Source: Macrocybe gigantea
Lineage: Eukaryota > Basidiomycota > Agaricomycetes > Agaricales > Callistosporiaceae
Assembly (NCBI GenBank): GCA_011319805.1
Contig: SJRY01000327.1
Location: forward strand, 110,592-174,591
Length of the DNA: 64,000 nt
Direction: 5' to 3'
Shown here one piece after another: positions 39,705 through 52,000 of this stretch; the first letter of the stretch is position 1, and each line of letters begins with the position of its first letter. The notes below the pieces were generated by a model. It did no database searches, was not told the origin of the DNA, and was given only the letters and a program-made list of their open reading frames with translations. Made by a program: the position numbers and the translations under genes.

Positions 39705-40103
39705 TTAGTCCAGCTGTCCCCACCCAGTATTGGTCTCCCAGGCGGTCACAGCATGCGGGGCCCATGTATGAATGAGCTCTTCATTATAGGCGTGGATATG
39801 ATGGAGTGTGGTGGCGAGGAGTTTAAGTTGCCAGTTTTCTGTGCAAAGCATTTCCATTGCCTCGCGAAGCACGATATGTTCAGCTGCAGTGGGGCCGGTC
39901 CCATCAGGGGTTCGCCCAGTCCAGAGGTGTGTGCGGACAGTCATAACATAGCGCATATATGTGCCAAGTGTGATGGCGAGGGGGTCCATGTAGTCGCTAG
40001 CATTGAGAATCCTTGCCAGATTCTCGAGGTCACTTGGGCAGTTGGGGGTAGGTGTGTGGCTGTCCTCGCTACTGTCGATGCTGATGGGGGTGTTGGTGGT
40101 CAT
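39705..40103 (-). CDS. Accessory ORF at the 3' end of gypsy family 1
   Basis: An intact 132-codon frame between the pol stop and the 3' LTR: MTTNTPISIDSSEDSHTPTP, NLARILNASDYMDPLAITLG, AAEHIVLREAMEMLCTENWQ, HIHAYNEELIHTW. I recognise no family. Standard Ty3/gypsy elements have no gene here, although some plant and animal lineages carry envelope-like or other extra ORFs. It has no transmembrane segment or signal peptide. The degraded copy at 36788-37330 retains the same frame with decay stops, so it belongs to the family and is not an accident of this insertion. Confidence 0.6.
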   Translation of the reverse strand: MTTNTPISIDSSEDSHTPTPNCPSDLENLARILNASDYMDPLAITLGTYMRYVMTVRTHLWTGRTPDGTGPTAAEHIVLREAMEMLCTENWQLKLLATTLHHIHAYNEELIHTWAPHAVTAWETNTGWGQLD

Positions 40104-40150
40104 GAAGTGCGATTTTTGGTCTTCTTCCCTCTTGTCATGATCCTTTTATC

Positions 40151-43100
40151 CTAGTTCGCAGTCTTCTTTAGGAAGTGGTCTAGAGCTTGCTGCGCATTCC
40201 CCAGTTCCTTTTCTTTGATCCATGTGTTCTCTTTGTGTCTGTATCCTTTCCATTTGACCAGGAATAGCATCCCCCTCCCTTGTTTCTTTCTTTTTAGAAT
40301 TTCTTCTATCTCATATTCTTCTTCATCATTTATGATTTCAGAGAGTGGTGGTGATGGTTGCTCTTGTATCTTGAAATGGGGTCCTTTGTAAGGCATGAGC
40401 AGTGTTTCATTGAACATGGGGTGTATCAGCTGCCATGATGCTGGGAGTTCCAGGCGATATGCCGAGGCTCCTTTCTTTTCAACCACCTTGAACGGTCCGT
40501 ATCGGAGTGCCAATAACTTCTTTGATGGTTGATTGACTGTGATATTGGTGGCTTCTAGCCATACTCTATCCCTTTCTTGTATTCACAGGCCGGTTTTCAT
40601 CTCGCATCGTAATTGTCTTTGGCTCATATTTGTGCATATTGCAGCACAGCATTTGCTTCCTTTCATATTTGGTTCATTCTTTTGATGAAGTCTTTTGCTG
40701 CGGGGTTATTCCCTTCTGTCGTCTGTGGCTCTCCCTTCCAGGGGTGCATTCCATAGTTGGGTAGAATAGTGTCTCCTTTGTTCCCTGGTGTGCTTTGTCA
40801 TTGTATTGGTACTCTGCGATTGCTATCCATTCTGCCCAGTCATCCTGTAAGTTGTTTGTGAAGCTTCTGAGGAAGGCTTCCGTTTCTTGGTGGGATCATT
40901 CCGCCTGTCCATCTGTCTGTAGGTGATAGGCCGTTGATAGATTTTGCTTTGTTCTGAGTAATTTTAGAAGTGCTATCATGAATCGCGCTGCGAACTGGGG
41001 TCCTCGATCACTGATGATCTTTCGTGGGATTCCATGAAGCCGCCACATGTTGTCTTGGTATAGTCATGCGAGACCTTCTGCTGTGAGTTTGGTCTTTGTG
41101 GGAACTAGGTGGATCATCTTGGTCAGGCGGTCTGTGACTGTGGTGATGGCATTAAAGCCATTCGAGCTGGGTAGCAGTCCTATGAGATCTACTCTGATAT
41201 CTTCCCATGGTTGCTGTGGGACTTCGTGCGGGTGCAGGGGTGTGTGTTTCTTTTGTCGGATGATTTTGTTTCACTGACATGTTTCGCATCCATTGACATA
41301 CTTCTTGATGTCCGTTAGCATTGATGGCCATCAATAGGTGCGGCTTATGAGCTCGTGCATGCGGTATTGCCCGGGTGTCCTCCGATGGGTGTGTCGTGGT
41401 GTTCAAACATGATGTTTTCCTTCAGTTTGTTGTCTGGAGGAACATAGATTTTTCCTCCTATGTATATGATGTGGTCGTCTTCTGTGAACCAGTGTGGTTT
41501 TTCCTTCAGTCCTATTGTTACAATTGTCTCCCTTCGTGTGCATTGTCGAATTTGTTCTATCCTTGAGGATTCGATCATCGTGATTCCTCTTGTTTGTATT
41601 GTTTCATTATTTTCTGCTTCTTCTTTCTGTGGGTGTTCGTCCTCGAACATCATAAATTCAAAGTCTCGTTCATTATTCTCTTCCAGATGTCGAATGAATG
41701 CTGCTTCTTTGATCATTTGTATGTCGTCCTTCTCTGCTAGGTTTTCTTCATATCCTGCCATCCATGACAGGACATCCACTTTTCCATTCGCCTTTCCTGG
41801 TATGTGTCGTAGTTCGTAGTCATATTCCTGTAATTTCAGGTACCAGCCAATCTGTCTCGAATTGAGTCGCTATGGCTTCCAGAAGTATGATAGGTTTTTG
41901 TGATCCATCAATATTTCGAACTTCTCTCGAGCTTCGAGGAGATATTGTCTCCATGTCTTTAGTGCGACCATTATCGCAAGAAGTTCCTTGTCATAGATTT
42001 CGTAGTTTTGTTCCGCTGGGGTCATGCATCTCGAAATGAATGTGATCGGATGCCATAGTCCTTTCTGCTGTTGCGATAGTACCGCTCCAATGGCATATCC
42101 TGAGGCATCCGTTTCGACTCGGAATTTTCCTTCTGTTTGTGGTAGTGCTAGAATGGGTGCTGAGGTTATATGTTGGATCAGCTCTTTGAAAGCGTCCTGT
42201 TGCTTGTCTGTCCACTGGAATGCTTTGTTTCCAGTCAACTCTGTCAGGGGTTTAGCGACCTTTGCATATCCCTTGATGAATCGTCGGTAAAAGTTTGTGA
42301 ATCCCAAGAACTTTTGTAGTTCTTTCTTCGTCTTTGGGGTTGGCTAGGATTGTATGGCTGTGATCTTTTCTGGTTCCATTTCTACCTTCCCTTCTCCTAT
42401 GATGTATCCTAGTACTGGGACTTTTGATGATTCCCAGATGCATTTCGGTCCTTTGATGAACAGGTCGTTCTTATTCAGTATTTCCATGACTTCTATGGTG
42501 TTCTTTTGGAGTTCCTCTCGTGTTCGTCTGATGATTATGATGTCGTCCATATAGATTATGCACACTCTTCTTTGTATTTGGTCTTGGAAGAGGCTCGCCA
42601 TCATTCAGCTAAAAGTGCCTGGTGCGTTGCACTGCCCAAAATACATGACTGTCAGTTTGAAGAGTCCTCTTGCTGTTAGGAAGGCTGCCTTCCATTCGTC
42701 CCCTTTCCGGATGTGCACGTTATTGTATCCCCAGATAATATCGATCTTGCTAAAGTACTTTGCTCCTTGTAATACGTCAAGGAGCTCACTGATGTGTGGT
42801 AGTGGGAACTTGTCCTTGACCATATATTTGTTTATCTCCCAGTAGTCTTGGATGAGTCGTTTGCTTCCATCCTTCTTGTTGCGAAAGAAGCAGGGTGCTG
42901 CGTAAGGTGATTTCGATGGGTGTATTTTTCCTGTTCATAATCCTTCTTTGACGAAGGCATCTAGTTCCTTTAGTTTTTTCTGTGTCATCGGATAAACCTT
43001 GCTCAGTATCGTTTTGGGTGCATCCTTCGTTAAGTTTATTTCATGGTCCCATTCTTTATGGTCTGGTAAGCGATCAAAGTTCTTCTCCTTGAAGAGGTGT

Positions 43101-43336
43101 TTGAATCTGATCAGATATGGGGGTATCTGGGTTCCTGTCTTGTCACTGGCTGTGGTTTTCGCTGATTCAGCCACCTTCTGTATCTTAATTGTCTGGTGGT
43201 TTATTTTGCACGTTTTAGGGCATCTGTCGAAGACAACTTCTCCTGTCCTCCATTTGATTGTTGGATTGTGGTAGACAAGCCAATCATGTCCTAGTAGCAT
43301 GTCCATTTTTCCGATGTTGAGTACAATGGCTTCCAT
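40151..43336 (-). pseudogene. Gypsy family-1 pol (protease, RT, RNase H, integrase, chromodomain)
   Basis: Read in pieces because stops and frame changes interrupt it. Protease-like part: MEAIVLNIGKMDMLLGHDWL. RT start: KVYPMTQKKLKELDAFVKEG. RT active site: IIYMDDIIIIRRTREELQKN at about 42560. RNase H: GKFRVETDASGYAIGAVLSQ and FEILMDHKNLSYF near 42000. Integrase zinc part: IMFEHHDTPIGGHPG near 41400. C-terminal chromodomain: EEYEIEEILKRKKQGRGMLF and LVKWKGYRHKENTWI, ending 40151. Chromodomains direct chromovirus integration to marked chromatin. Confidence 0.85.
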
Positions 43337-43689
43337 GTGCTCCTTGTGTCCTTTAATGTCGATGTGGACCTCCGCTACTCGGTCTGCTGTTTTCTGGCAG
43401 TTGGGTGATCCATCTGCATTTATGATGGGAATCTTCTTGATTCATCGTGTCTTCAGTCCTGTTTTGGCTACTATTGTGGTGTTGATGCAGGTCCTATCTG
43501 CTCCACTATTGACTTCCGGTGTTATCGTTGTGATTCCTTTTCGCATTCGTATCCTTGCTGGTACTGTGAGTTCTTTCCTCTTTGGTGGTTTGTCCCCTTG
43601 GATGGTTTTCCTTGGTGCTTCAGATCGCTTGGCGGGAATGGTGTATTTCAGAGTATGGGATGATCTACATCCGGTATCGAAGCGAGTCT

Positions 43690-45500
43690 GTTTCAGTTGT
43701 ATGGGTCACAATTTAGCACCTCTTAGTTGGACCCTTCGGCAAAACCCTCTTTGTCAGAGCTTTCTTCATCCTTGTCTTCTTCGTCCTCTCCTTCTTCTTC
43801 TTTCACTTCTCTGACCTGGGATTTTCCTTTCTTCTTCTTCTTGCAGTTCCATGCATAGTGTTCCTTTAAGCCACAGTTGAAACATGTGACATTTGCTGCT
43901 CCCTTTCGTAGTTCTGGGCAGTTTCGTGAGAGGTGTCCTGGTTTATTGCAGTTGAAGCAGTTATTGCTTCGTACTTTGTCGACTTCCATGGCCTGTCCTG
44001 CTCCTCGGCTTGGATTTCCGGTCTTGTGCTGATTGCTTGTGAATTCTCCTCTCATCACATTTCTGTGTTCATCGATGTTTCATCCAATCGCTCGAACTGT
44101 CTTGATATATTCATCTCCATCTGTTGGAAGTGTGGAGATTGAGTGTACGGCTTCTGCTGTCCTTCGGTTTAAGCTCTTCTCAAGTAGGAAACGAGGGGCT
44201 GTTCCTGTCATTCCTGCTTTTCCTGCGAGGTCTACAAATTCATCCAGAAATTCATCGATGGGTCAGTTTCCCTATCTGATATTGAATAGTTTGCTTCCTG
44301 CTTGTGATGGTGACATGACGTTGCTGAATCGTGTCTCTATCTCGGTTATGAAGTCTGCCCATGTGCTTTGGTTGGTAGTGGTGTCAATCTTCTTTGACGC
44401 CCAGTGGGCTCTGGGTCCGTCGGTCATTCTAGACAGGACCGCTCCAATCTTCTGTGTATCTGTGAGGTCTTCATGTGCGGTTATGTAAAGTTTCATCTTC
44501 CTCCACCAAATATTGAAGGACGTTCGATCTCCTGTAAAGGATTTCGGGTCGGCGATGATTCCCTTGTATTCTGTCGTCATCCTTTGGGGGTTTCTTCATC
44601 GTTCTCTTGGTCTTGGCTTTCCTGTTCCTGGATCTGTTGTTCTTAGGTCTGCTGTGCTTGTACTTGGGCTTGCTGTTCTTGGAGCTGTTTCTGTCTTCGC
44701 TCCTCTCTCTGTTCTTTCCAGTAGTCTAGGTCAACTCCTGTGATTCTACAAGCTTGTTCAAAATCGGCCCACTCTGCGGCGGTCAGTCCATTTGTCTTTG
44801 GTAATCCTTTTCACTCCCTCCACCAATAGTATTTGTCCCAGTCGCTGTTGCTTACTTTCGCCACGGTAGTGTGATTCTTTCCTTATGCAGTGCTTCGGCA
44901 GATTGGTCCTCTGAAGGGGTTCAGCAGTTTCGTTCCTGTGTGTCCTTGACTCTGGTGTCATTCTCGTTGGTTCTGTCGTACACTCTGTGTGTCGTGCCCT
45001 TTCTGTATCAGTATGTCTTCCTCCTGTGTTCGGCGATTATAGTTCTCGATCTGTTGTCGCCTAAAGTCTCGGGCTTGTGTTCGTTCTTCTCTCATTTTCT
45101 TGCGGATGGGTTCATCCTCTTCTTTGGCAAGAAGATTCTGGTCTGACCACAGCTCTTCTGGGCTTATCCTGTATTCTCCTTCTAGGAAGAGTTCTGCAAT
45201 GAGTTGTGCTGCTCCTTCACTGAGGATTTCAGTGGGCTCATCTGTGGTGGTGAAGGCAAACTCTCTCAGAAATGCCTGCTCTTCGTCGTTGCTACTTGGT
45301 GTAGGCGTGTGCTCTCTCTTTCATTTGTTTGGATTGCTAGTGTCTCTGTGGGTGGCGTGGACTGTCTCTGCGAATGGCGTAGACTGCAATGCCTGGTCTA
45401 CTTCTCTGAGCCAAGTGCTCTCGTTGCTCATGCTAGTGCTCGCTGGGTCGGCGACTGCTTGTCGTCGAATGTTGATCAAGTCTTTGATAAAGCATGACGT
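43690..45500 (-). pseudogene. Gypsy family-1 gag with two zinc knuckles
   Basis: The N-terminal piece MSNESTWLREVDQAL lies near 45430, the capsid part ITAHEDLTDTQKIGAVLSRM and GPRAHWASKKID near 44400-44490, and two CCHC knuckles CFNCNKPGHLSRNC and CFNCGLKEHYAWNC at about 43850-43970. An acidic tail EEGEDEEDKDEESSDKEGF follows. Several in-frame stops are present. Confidence 0.8.
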
Positions 45501-45532
45501 GGTGTGTGTGTGAGTCTGAGCGAGTCTCGACG

Positions 45533-45545
45533 AGGCTTAATATCT
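45533..45545 (-). promoter_or_regulatory. Predicted self-complementary primer-binding site, family 1
   Basis: Directly next to the 5' LTR the element strand reads AGATATTAAGCCT. Its GATATTAAGCCT is a perfect 12-bp complement of AGGCTTAATATC in the LTR at the predicted mRNA 5' end. No TGG tRNA-type site is present. This matches Tf1-type self-priming. Confidence 0.75.
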
Positions 45546-45865
45546 TGTTAGGCTAGACAAATCTCAGAAGGACTCAGGCAGACTAAGTGCGAGAGTAGTC
45601 TTGAGATGATGGCAAAAGGGATATTAAGCCTAGCGCTACTGGTACATCTGGGAGTCCTTATATACATTACAGTACTCGAGCACGGACCATGGGCTGCACA
45701 ATGCTGTAGACTGCGGATGAGTAAGACTGGAAGGAGATGACTCAGGATGACTAGGGAAGTGGGATGACTCGATAGCTGTGCACTGCGCAGCATGACGGGG
45801 GAGATAAGAGATGTGGGAAAGATAAGATAAGAAAATGAATGGTCCTTTGGGCGACGTCTGTAACA
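45546..45865 (-). repeat. 5' LTR, family-1 gypsy, with promoter
   Basis: 320 bp. On the element strand a TATATAAG box (45664-45657) lies 33 bp before AGGCTTAATATC (45631-45620), the predicted transcription start and R-region 5' end. Confidence 0.88.
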
Positions 45866-46957
45866 AGATGTAGATTATCCCATATTCTGAAATACACTAT
45901 TCCTGTAAAGCAATCTGAAGCATCAAGAAAAACCATCTGAGGCAACAAACCACCCAAAAGAAAAGAACTTGCAGTACCAGCCAAGATATAAATGTGAAAA
46001 GGGATAGCAATGATAACACTAGAAGTCAACAGCAGAGCAGACAGAACCTGCATCAATACTGCCATAGTAATGAAAACAGGGCTGAAGACATGATGAATCA
46101 AGAAGATTCCAATCATAAATGCAGACAGATCACCCAACTGCCAGAAAACAGCAGATCAAGTAGTGCAAGTCCACATTAACATCAAAGGACACAAGGAGCA
46201 CATGGAAGCCATTGTACTTGATATTGGAAAGACTGACATGCTACTAGGATATGACTAGCTTATTTATCACAACTCAACAATCAAATGAAGAACAGGAGAA
46301 ATTGTTGTTAGGCTAAACAAATCTCAAAAGGACTCAGGCAGACTAAGTGCAAGAGTGGTCTTGAGACAATGGCAAAAGAAATATTAAGCCTAGCACTACT
46401 GGTACATCTGGAAGTCCTTATATATACTACAGTACTCAAGCACAGACCATGAGCTGTGCAATGCTGTAGACTGTGGATGAATAAGACTGGAAGAAGATGA
46501 TTCAGAATGACTAGGGGAAGTCAAATGACTTGATAGCTGTGCACTATACAACATGATGGGAAAGATAAGGGATATGGGAAAGATAAGATAAGAAATTGAA
46601 TAGTCCTTTGGGTGATGTTCATAATAATTGTCTTTGACAAATGCCCTAAAATATGCAAGATAAATCACTAAACCATCAAGATATAGAAGGTGGCCAAACC
46701 AGTAAAAACCATAGCCAGCAACAAGACAGAAACTTAGATACCCCCATATCTGATCAGATTTAAACACCTCTTCAAAGAGAAGAACTTCAATCACTTACCA
46801 GACCACAAAGAGTGGGACCATGAGATAAACTTAATGAAAGATGCACCCAAAATAATACTGAGCAAAGTCTACCCAATGATGCAGAAGGAATTAGAGGAAC
46901 TAGATGCCTTTGTCAAAGAAGGACTAAGAACAGGAAAGATATACTCATCAAAATTAC
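45866..46957 (+). pseudogene. Continuation of the family-1 gypsy relict (PR-RT start), broken by a solo LTR
   Basis: The plus-strand relict resumes right after the AGATG duplication. It follows the intact family-1 sequence (gag end, protease around 46200, YPMMQKELEELDAFVKEGL RT start near 46870-46930). The solo LTR 46306-46626 interrupts it, and it ends abruptly at the poly(T) of a LINE at 46958. Nearly no CpG, many CA and TG, with stops. Confidence 0.78.
46306..46626 (-). mobile_element. Solo LTR, family-1 gypsy
   Basis: 321 bp from TGTTAGGCTAAAC to TTCATAATA, flanked by the target duplication ATTGT (46301-46305 and 46627-46631). It is CpG-depleted and therefore older than the full-length copy. 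No internal sequence: it arose by recombination between LTRs. Confidence 0.85.
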
Positions 46958-48673
46958 TTTTTTTTTTTTTTTTTTTTTTTTCCATTAACGTCCATTTGAG
47001 GCATGGCCTCATGTCGGACCTTACAAGTATGAGTGTTATCTATTTACTTCTAAACATCTGTGCCTTCCACCCTCTGCCAGATATGCCATGATAGGCTTAG
47101 GCTTCGTGCAATCCCCTCTCAACAGAGTCCAGCACCTTGTACTGTTTTCGGACTCCAGAGTCTAATTGCTTTCCCTAGGTTTTTGAAGAGTCTAAACAGG
47201 CATGCACATTTAGCTATTGGCATGCAGATGTGGGATGTGTTTGAGTAATTAAATGGACTCTAAGCTTTCCTAGCATTGTGTCATAAACTCGAGTTTGGTC
47301 ATGTCCATCTTTTCCTTTTTGCTCTGCCTTTTTCAATCTCCTAGATCGGGATCTTTCCTAGAGCATCTTTGAAATGACCTGTTCTTGCTATGAAGTTTGT
47401 TAGTGCTTTTAGCACCTTCACATTAGAAAAGATGAATTTCTGGTCTCGTGATTTCCTCCCCAGCTCCCTGTCCAATTGCGACCTCTCTTTCACATGGCTT
47501 AGACATTTGAAAAGAAAATGCTTGACACTTTCCTCTACCTTCTATCTACAACTTTTGCACCATGGCTCCTCTGCTTTCTTGATCTTGAATAAATATTTAT
47601 TGAGTGGGACATGACCCATGTGGAGCTGTATCAGAATGCTTGATATCTTCCTTGGTATGCTTTCTTTTGCTTTAATTAATTAGTGGTGTGAAAGGGAATG
47701 ATGGGCTATTTCGTTATGCCTTTCGATATCTTAGTGATTTCTTCCATGACCTCCTCCATTTTTTCAACAGCTCTTCATGATAGTCCTATTTTACTGCTGT
47801 TGCACTAACTGGTAGCAGTGACAGAAGTAGAGGAGGGAGCAATAATGGCAAACTTGACTTGCCTTCTGCTGCTTTTTTGGCCTCTGTATCTGCTCTCTCA
47901 TTTTCTATTACTTTGCAATGTCTGGATATCCAACGGATCGCCAATCTGCCCCCTTCTCCTCTTTCCTTGCTAAGCTCCTTAGCTGCCTGCCAGATGCTCT
48001 CCTTGATATATCCACCAGAATTGTTTGGACCTATCCTAGCTGATTTGAGAAATGCTTGACTGTCGGAGAAGATTGATACATTTTCGCTTGGCTCTATATA
48101 GGAGGTGTGATGCTGGAGCATCCAGATTCCCAGTAGGATTCCAATACTTTCTGCTTTGAATACTGTGTAGTGAGCTTGAACTCCCAGATGATAATGAAGT
48201 ACTTCTCTTGGCTGCAAGTCCCCTTCCATGTATAGTACCGCTGAGGCCCCTACTCCTCCCCATTGATATAATCCATCTGTATATACTTTTAACCTTGATC
48301 GGTCCTCCTTCTCATTTTTAATTGATTCGACTCTGTTCTCCACTATGTGGACACTGAAGCTGACATTCTTCTTAGGCTATTTATGGGCCTTGTCGATTAC
48401 CTCCATCTGTTGTATATCTAATTGAAAGATTTCAGTCAAATTGTCCAGGTTGGTTTTAAATTTTACCAGAGTATCTGTTGTGCTCTCTTTTAGTATTCTT
48501 GCCATGGAGTGCATCTTAGACAGCATTGCTAGATGGATGAAGGCTGAATGACATCTCTTTAGCAGAGTAAGTTTCATTGGTAGCAGATTTGCATGTGCAT
48601 CCACCATGTCCTGTGGTAAAGTCCTGAGACCACCCGTTATTGCCAGAGTAGCTATGTGATGAGTGGTGCCTAG
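46958..48673 (-). mobile_element. LINE (Tad-like), 3' part: RT end, RNase H, zinc motif and poly(A)
   Basis: The T24 at 46958-46981 is the poly(A) tail on the minus strand. Upstream on that strand are a Cys/His-containing end domain (SHVKERSQLDRELGRKS region, 47300-47560), RNase H and the C-terminal thumb of the RT (TLAITGGLRTLPQDMVDAHA near 48640). The upstream continuation of this RT is found after 55421, because gypsy family 2 is inserted at 48674-55416. Confidence 0.8.
47786..48343 (-). pseudogene. LINE RNase H domain
   Basis: Open for 185 codons and keeps the four acidic residues: VYTDGLYQWGG (Asp), FKAESIGI (Glu), IFSDSQAFLKSA (Asp) and HCKVIENERADTEAKKAA (Asp). Part of a LINE ORF2 truncated by neighbouring insertions, so not a gene by itself. 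Confidence 0.8.
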
Positions 48674-49031
48674 TGCTACACAAAACTGATTCTGCATGCA
48701 GGTCACTCTAACTAACTTAAGAGGAGAGGCAGGGAGAAGAATGCTAATAATTAGCCAGCTTGAAGCTGGATTCCACTATGTACAATTTAGCTATTTATAT
48801 GTTACGATTTCTGAGCACAGACCACAACTACACCTCTCTCATGTTATCCTGCAGGTGCTGCATAATAACCCTTTGCCCTGATCAATGCTGACGCGTCATT
48901 GTCATGAGGTTTCCTTGAGTCATTGCATTATGTCTTATTTGTTATATTGCACTTTTCATCACATGTTCATCATGTGGTTTTTGAGTTATGTGCCCATTGT
49001 CAAGATAACGATAAGTCCTGAAATTGTAACA
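48674..49031 (-). repeat. 3' LTR, family-2 gypsy
   Basis: 358 bp, alignable along its length with the 55059-55416 LTR; differences are mostly C/T and G/A. Confidence 0.88.
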
Positions 49032-49061
49032 TTACCCCCCCTTTAGAGATTGCATCCTTGC

Positions 49062-52000
49062 AATCATGTTCTTCTTCCTTATCATTCTCTTAGTTCTGCT
49101 GGCGCTCATCCTTGTCTATAATTTTCTGATTCCGGCACTGCTGCCATGCCTGCCAGGCCATGTCCAAGCGGTCTTTGACTTCTTTCGGATCTGCCATCCA
49201 ATTAGTAAGAGTCTCCTTCTTCGGGAGCATCTTCATTTGCTGACCATATGGGTAGACCCAGATTTCATTAGCCATGTAGTTGAAGAGGACCTTCGGCAAC
49301 TGGGTTTGATGGAGGTGGGTGTTATACCACCTTCTTCGGTGTGGGTCGCAGTGGCAGCTGATGTTGTCCTTTCACCAGGGATGGCACCTCAGGGTTCTCG
49401 TGATGAAATTTTGCAACCATGTTCAGTGCATCTTCATTGATATTTTCGGTGGGCTCCCAAGTAGCGTCCTCTAGAGGGTATCCCTTCCAATATATTCTAT
49501 ATTGTAATTTTCCTCTGTTCCATCAGGAATTTATTACAGCCTCTACTTCATATTGTCTCTCTCCTTCCATGATGATGGGGGGAGGTCGTTTAAGAATTGT
49601 TACCACTTTTTATCATGGAAACACTGGTGCTGTGTACAGGGTGAGTTCTGACTCATTTCGGATAGGGTGAATCCTCCAGTGTTCCAGTAATTCGAGTTCA
49701 TATGCCAAGTCTCCAATTTGCCATTTAACTTTGAATGGACTGAACTGTTGATCATTAAGCTTGTCAGTTGGCCAGTTGGTTGTGATGTTCGTTCCTTCCA
49801 GCCAGACTTGATTGCCCTCATGATACTCTCAGGCGGGCTTCTGTTTCCGGTCATAGGTCCGTTTCATTGTCTCTGCAGCTTTTAACAGAGAGGTTTCAGC
49901 TTTGGTCCAAATTTTCTTCATTATTTCGGTGAACTCCTCAGCAGTTTGCAACTTAGCATTATGCTTCAGAGGCTCTTTTCCAGTGTATGGATGTTGCCCG
50001 TGGTTCAAATAGAATGGGGAGTATCTGGTCACTGAGTGAATTCAGTTGTTATAGGAGAATTCGGCTATGGGTAGCCAATCTGCCCAGTTGGTTTGCTGAT
50101 GGTTTACAAAGAGTTTCAGGTATTGCTCAAGTTCCTGATTGACTCATTCTGTTTGTCCATTGGTTTGTGGATGGTACAGCATCAAAGGAGCTCCTTTGAT
50201 CCCCAGAAGTGCATAGAGGTCTGTCATGAATACAGAAACAAATTGTTGTCCTCTATCGCTGATAACTTTCTTTGGAATTCCGTAGTTCAGGAATACAGTG
50301 TCACGTAGATTGCAAGTAACTCCTTCTGCCATGATCTCCATGTTGACTGGTATGAATTTGGCTCCTTTCATAAACCAATCTACCATCACTATGACATCAT
50401 TGAATCCTTGAGATTCAGGGAGAGGTCTGATGAGATCTACAGATATGATCTCCCATGGTTCCTTCAGTACCTCATTCGGATGAAGTGGGGCATGCTTCTG
50501 ATCTCTGATAATCTTCATCCATTGGCATTTGTCACATCCTTTGACATATGCCTTGATGTCATTTATCATTTTGGGCCACCAGAAGTTATGCATGATTAAC
50601 TCATGTGTTTTTATTTGTCCTAGATGTCCTGAGATCTGATCCAAGTGATGGATTTCGATGATCCGTTCCCTTATCTTTTGGCTCTTGGAAACATAGTACC
50701 GTTTTAACCATGTAACGATTCGGTCATTTTCCTCCCAGCCATGTTCACCTTCATTGAGACGTTTCTGGACCTCAGGCTCTCTTTGTTTCCAGGCCCGTTT
50801 GATCTAGTCCAGAATGTCCTGAAATTCTGGTGTCAGCGTGATCTTCACCATGAAAATCCGGTGAAAATTCTCTAGCTTTAGAAATATGATGTTTTCATTA
50901 TCGTTCTCCCCCTTCTCATAGTCTGGTCATTTTGACAGACTATCTGCCTTGGTCATTGATTTCCTGGGTTTGTGTTCCAGAACAAAGTCGTAGTCCTGAA
51001 GTTCCAAGATCGAGCAAGCTTGCTAGCGATTCAGTTTCTGAGGTTTCCGGAAGTATTCAAGATTCTTATGGTCTGTCCAAATCTCGAATTTCTGTTTAGC
51101 GCTGCAAAGGTATTGGCACCATTCCTCTAGTCTGGTCATAATCACGAGCATCTTCTTGTCATAGATCTTGTAGTTTTGTTCTATCAGGTTCAATGACTTT
51201 GACATGAAAGCTACCAGTCTCCAGGTACTGTTGGATTGTTCCTGAGAAAGGACACCTCTGATTGCATAGTTCGAGGCATCGACTTCCATTCAGAACTTTC
51301 CATCATCTCAGAGCATTGCGATGATCAGTGCTGAACAGATCCGATTCTTTAATCCATTGAATGTGTCATCTTGGGCTTTTTCCCATGTCCAGTTGGCTTT
51401 TCCAGTTAACTCCATCAAAGGTTTCGTGATCTTTGCAAACCTCTCAATGAAGTGTCAGTAGAAGTTACAAAAGCCCAGGAATTGCTGGACGTCCCTTTTG
51501 CAGGTGGGTTTTGGCCATCCTTTGATGCCTTTGACCTTAACTGGATCCATCTTAATGCCATTTTCTGAGACAATCATTCCAAGGTACTCTACTTCCAGTT
51601 GATGAAACAAGCATTTTTCAGATTTTAAGTAAAGCTTATTGTCCTTTAGCTTTTCTAACATGCATTGAATGAGTTGTCTATGTTCATTCAAATCTTTATT
51701 GAAGATAAGAATGTCATCCATGTAGATTACTATGTGTCCCTGATCAATTTCGTCTTTAAAGATCGTGTTCATCATAGTTTGGAAGGTAGCCAGTGAATTC
51801 GTCAGTCCAAAGAACATAACCAAGGGTTTGAACATTCCCCAGTTTGTCTGGAATGCAGCTTTCCATTCGTTGCCTTCTTTCATGCAGATGTTATTGTACT
51901 CCTATTGGATGTCAAGCTTCATAAAGAACTTCACTCCTTTGAGTTTGTCGATTAACTCTTGGATTAGAGGGAGCAGGTATTTGTTCTTTATCATCATATT

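Larger units (their letters stand above)
39348..45865 (-). mobile_element. Ty3/gypsy chromodomain retrotransposon, family 1 (full length, nested)
   Basis: 6518 bp, with 320-bp LTRs at both ends (39348-39667 and 45546-45865, TG...CA borders) and a perfect 5-bp target duplication AGATG (39343-39347 and 45866-45870). Minus-strand order: 5' LTR, self-priming site, gag with two CCHC knuckles, protease, RT/RNase H, integrase with a C-terminal chromodomain, an extra small ORF, polypurine tract, 3' LTR. Two LTRs differ at roughly 14 sites, mostly transitions, so it is not brand new. Frames carry stops, for example a TGA in place of TGG at about 45322 in gag, so it is probably not autonomous. Confidence 0.92.

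Noticed and set aside
39753..40154. Plus-strand 133-codon frame opposite the accessory ORF
   Set aside because: It is the antisense of the accessory ORF and pol end, which have family support on the minus strand.
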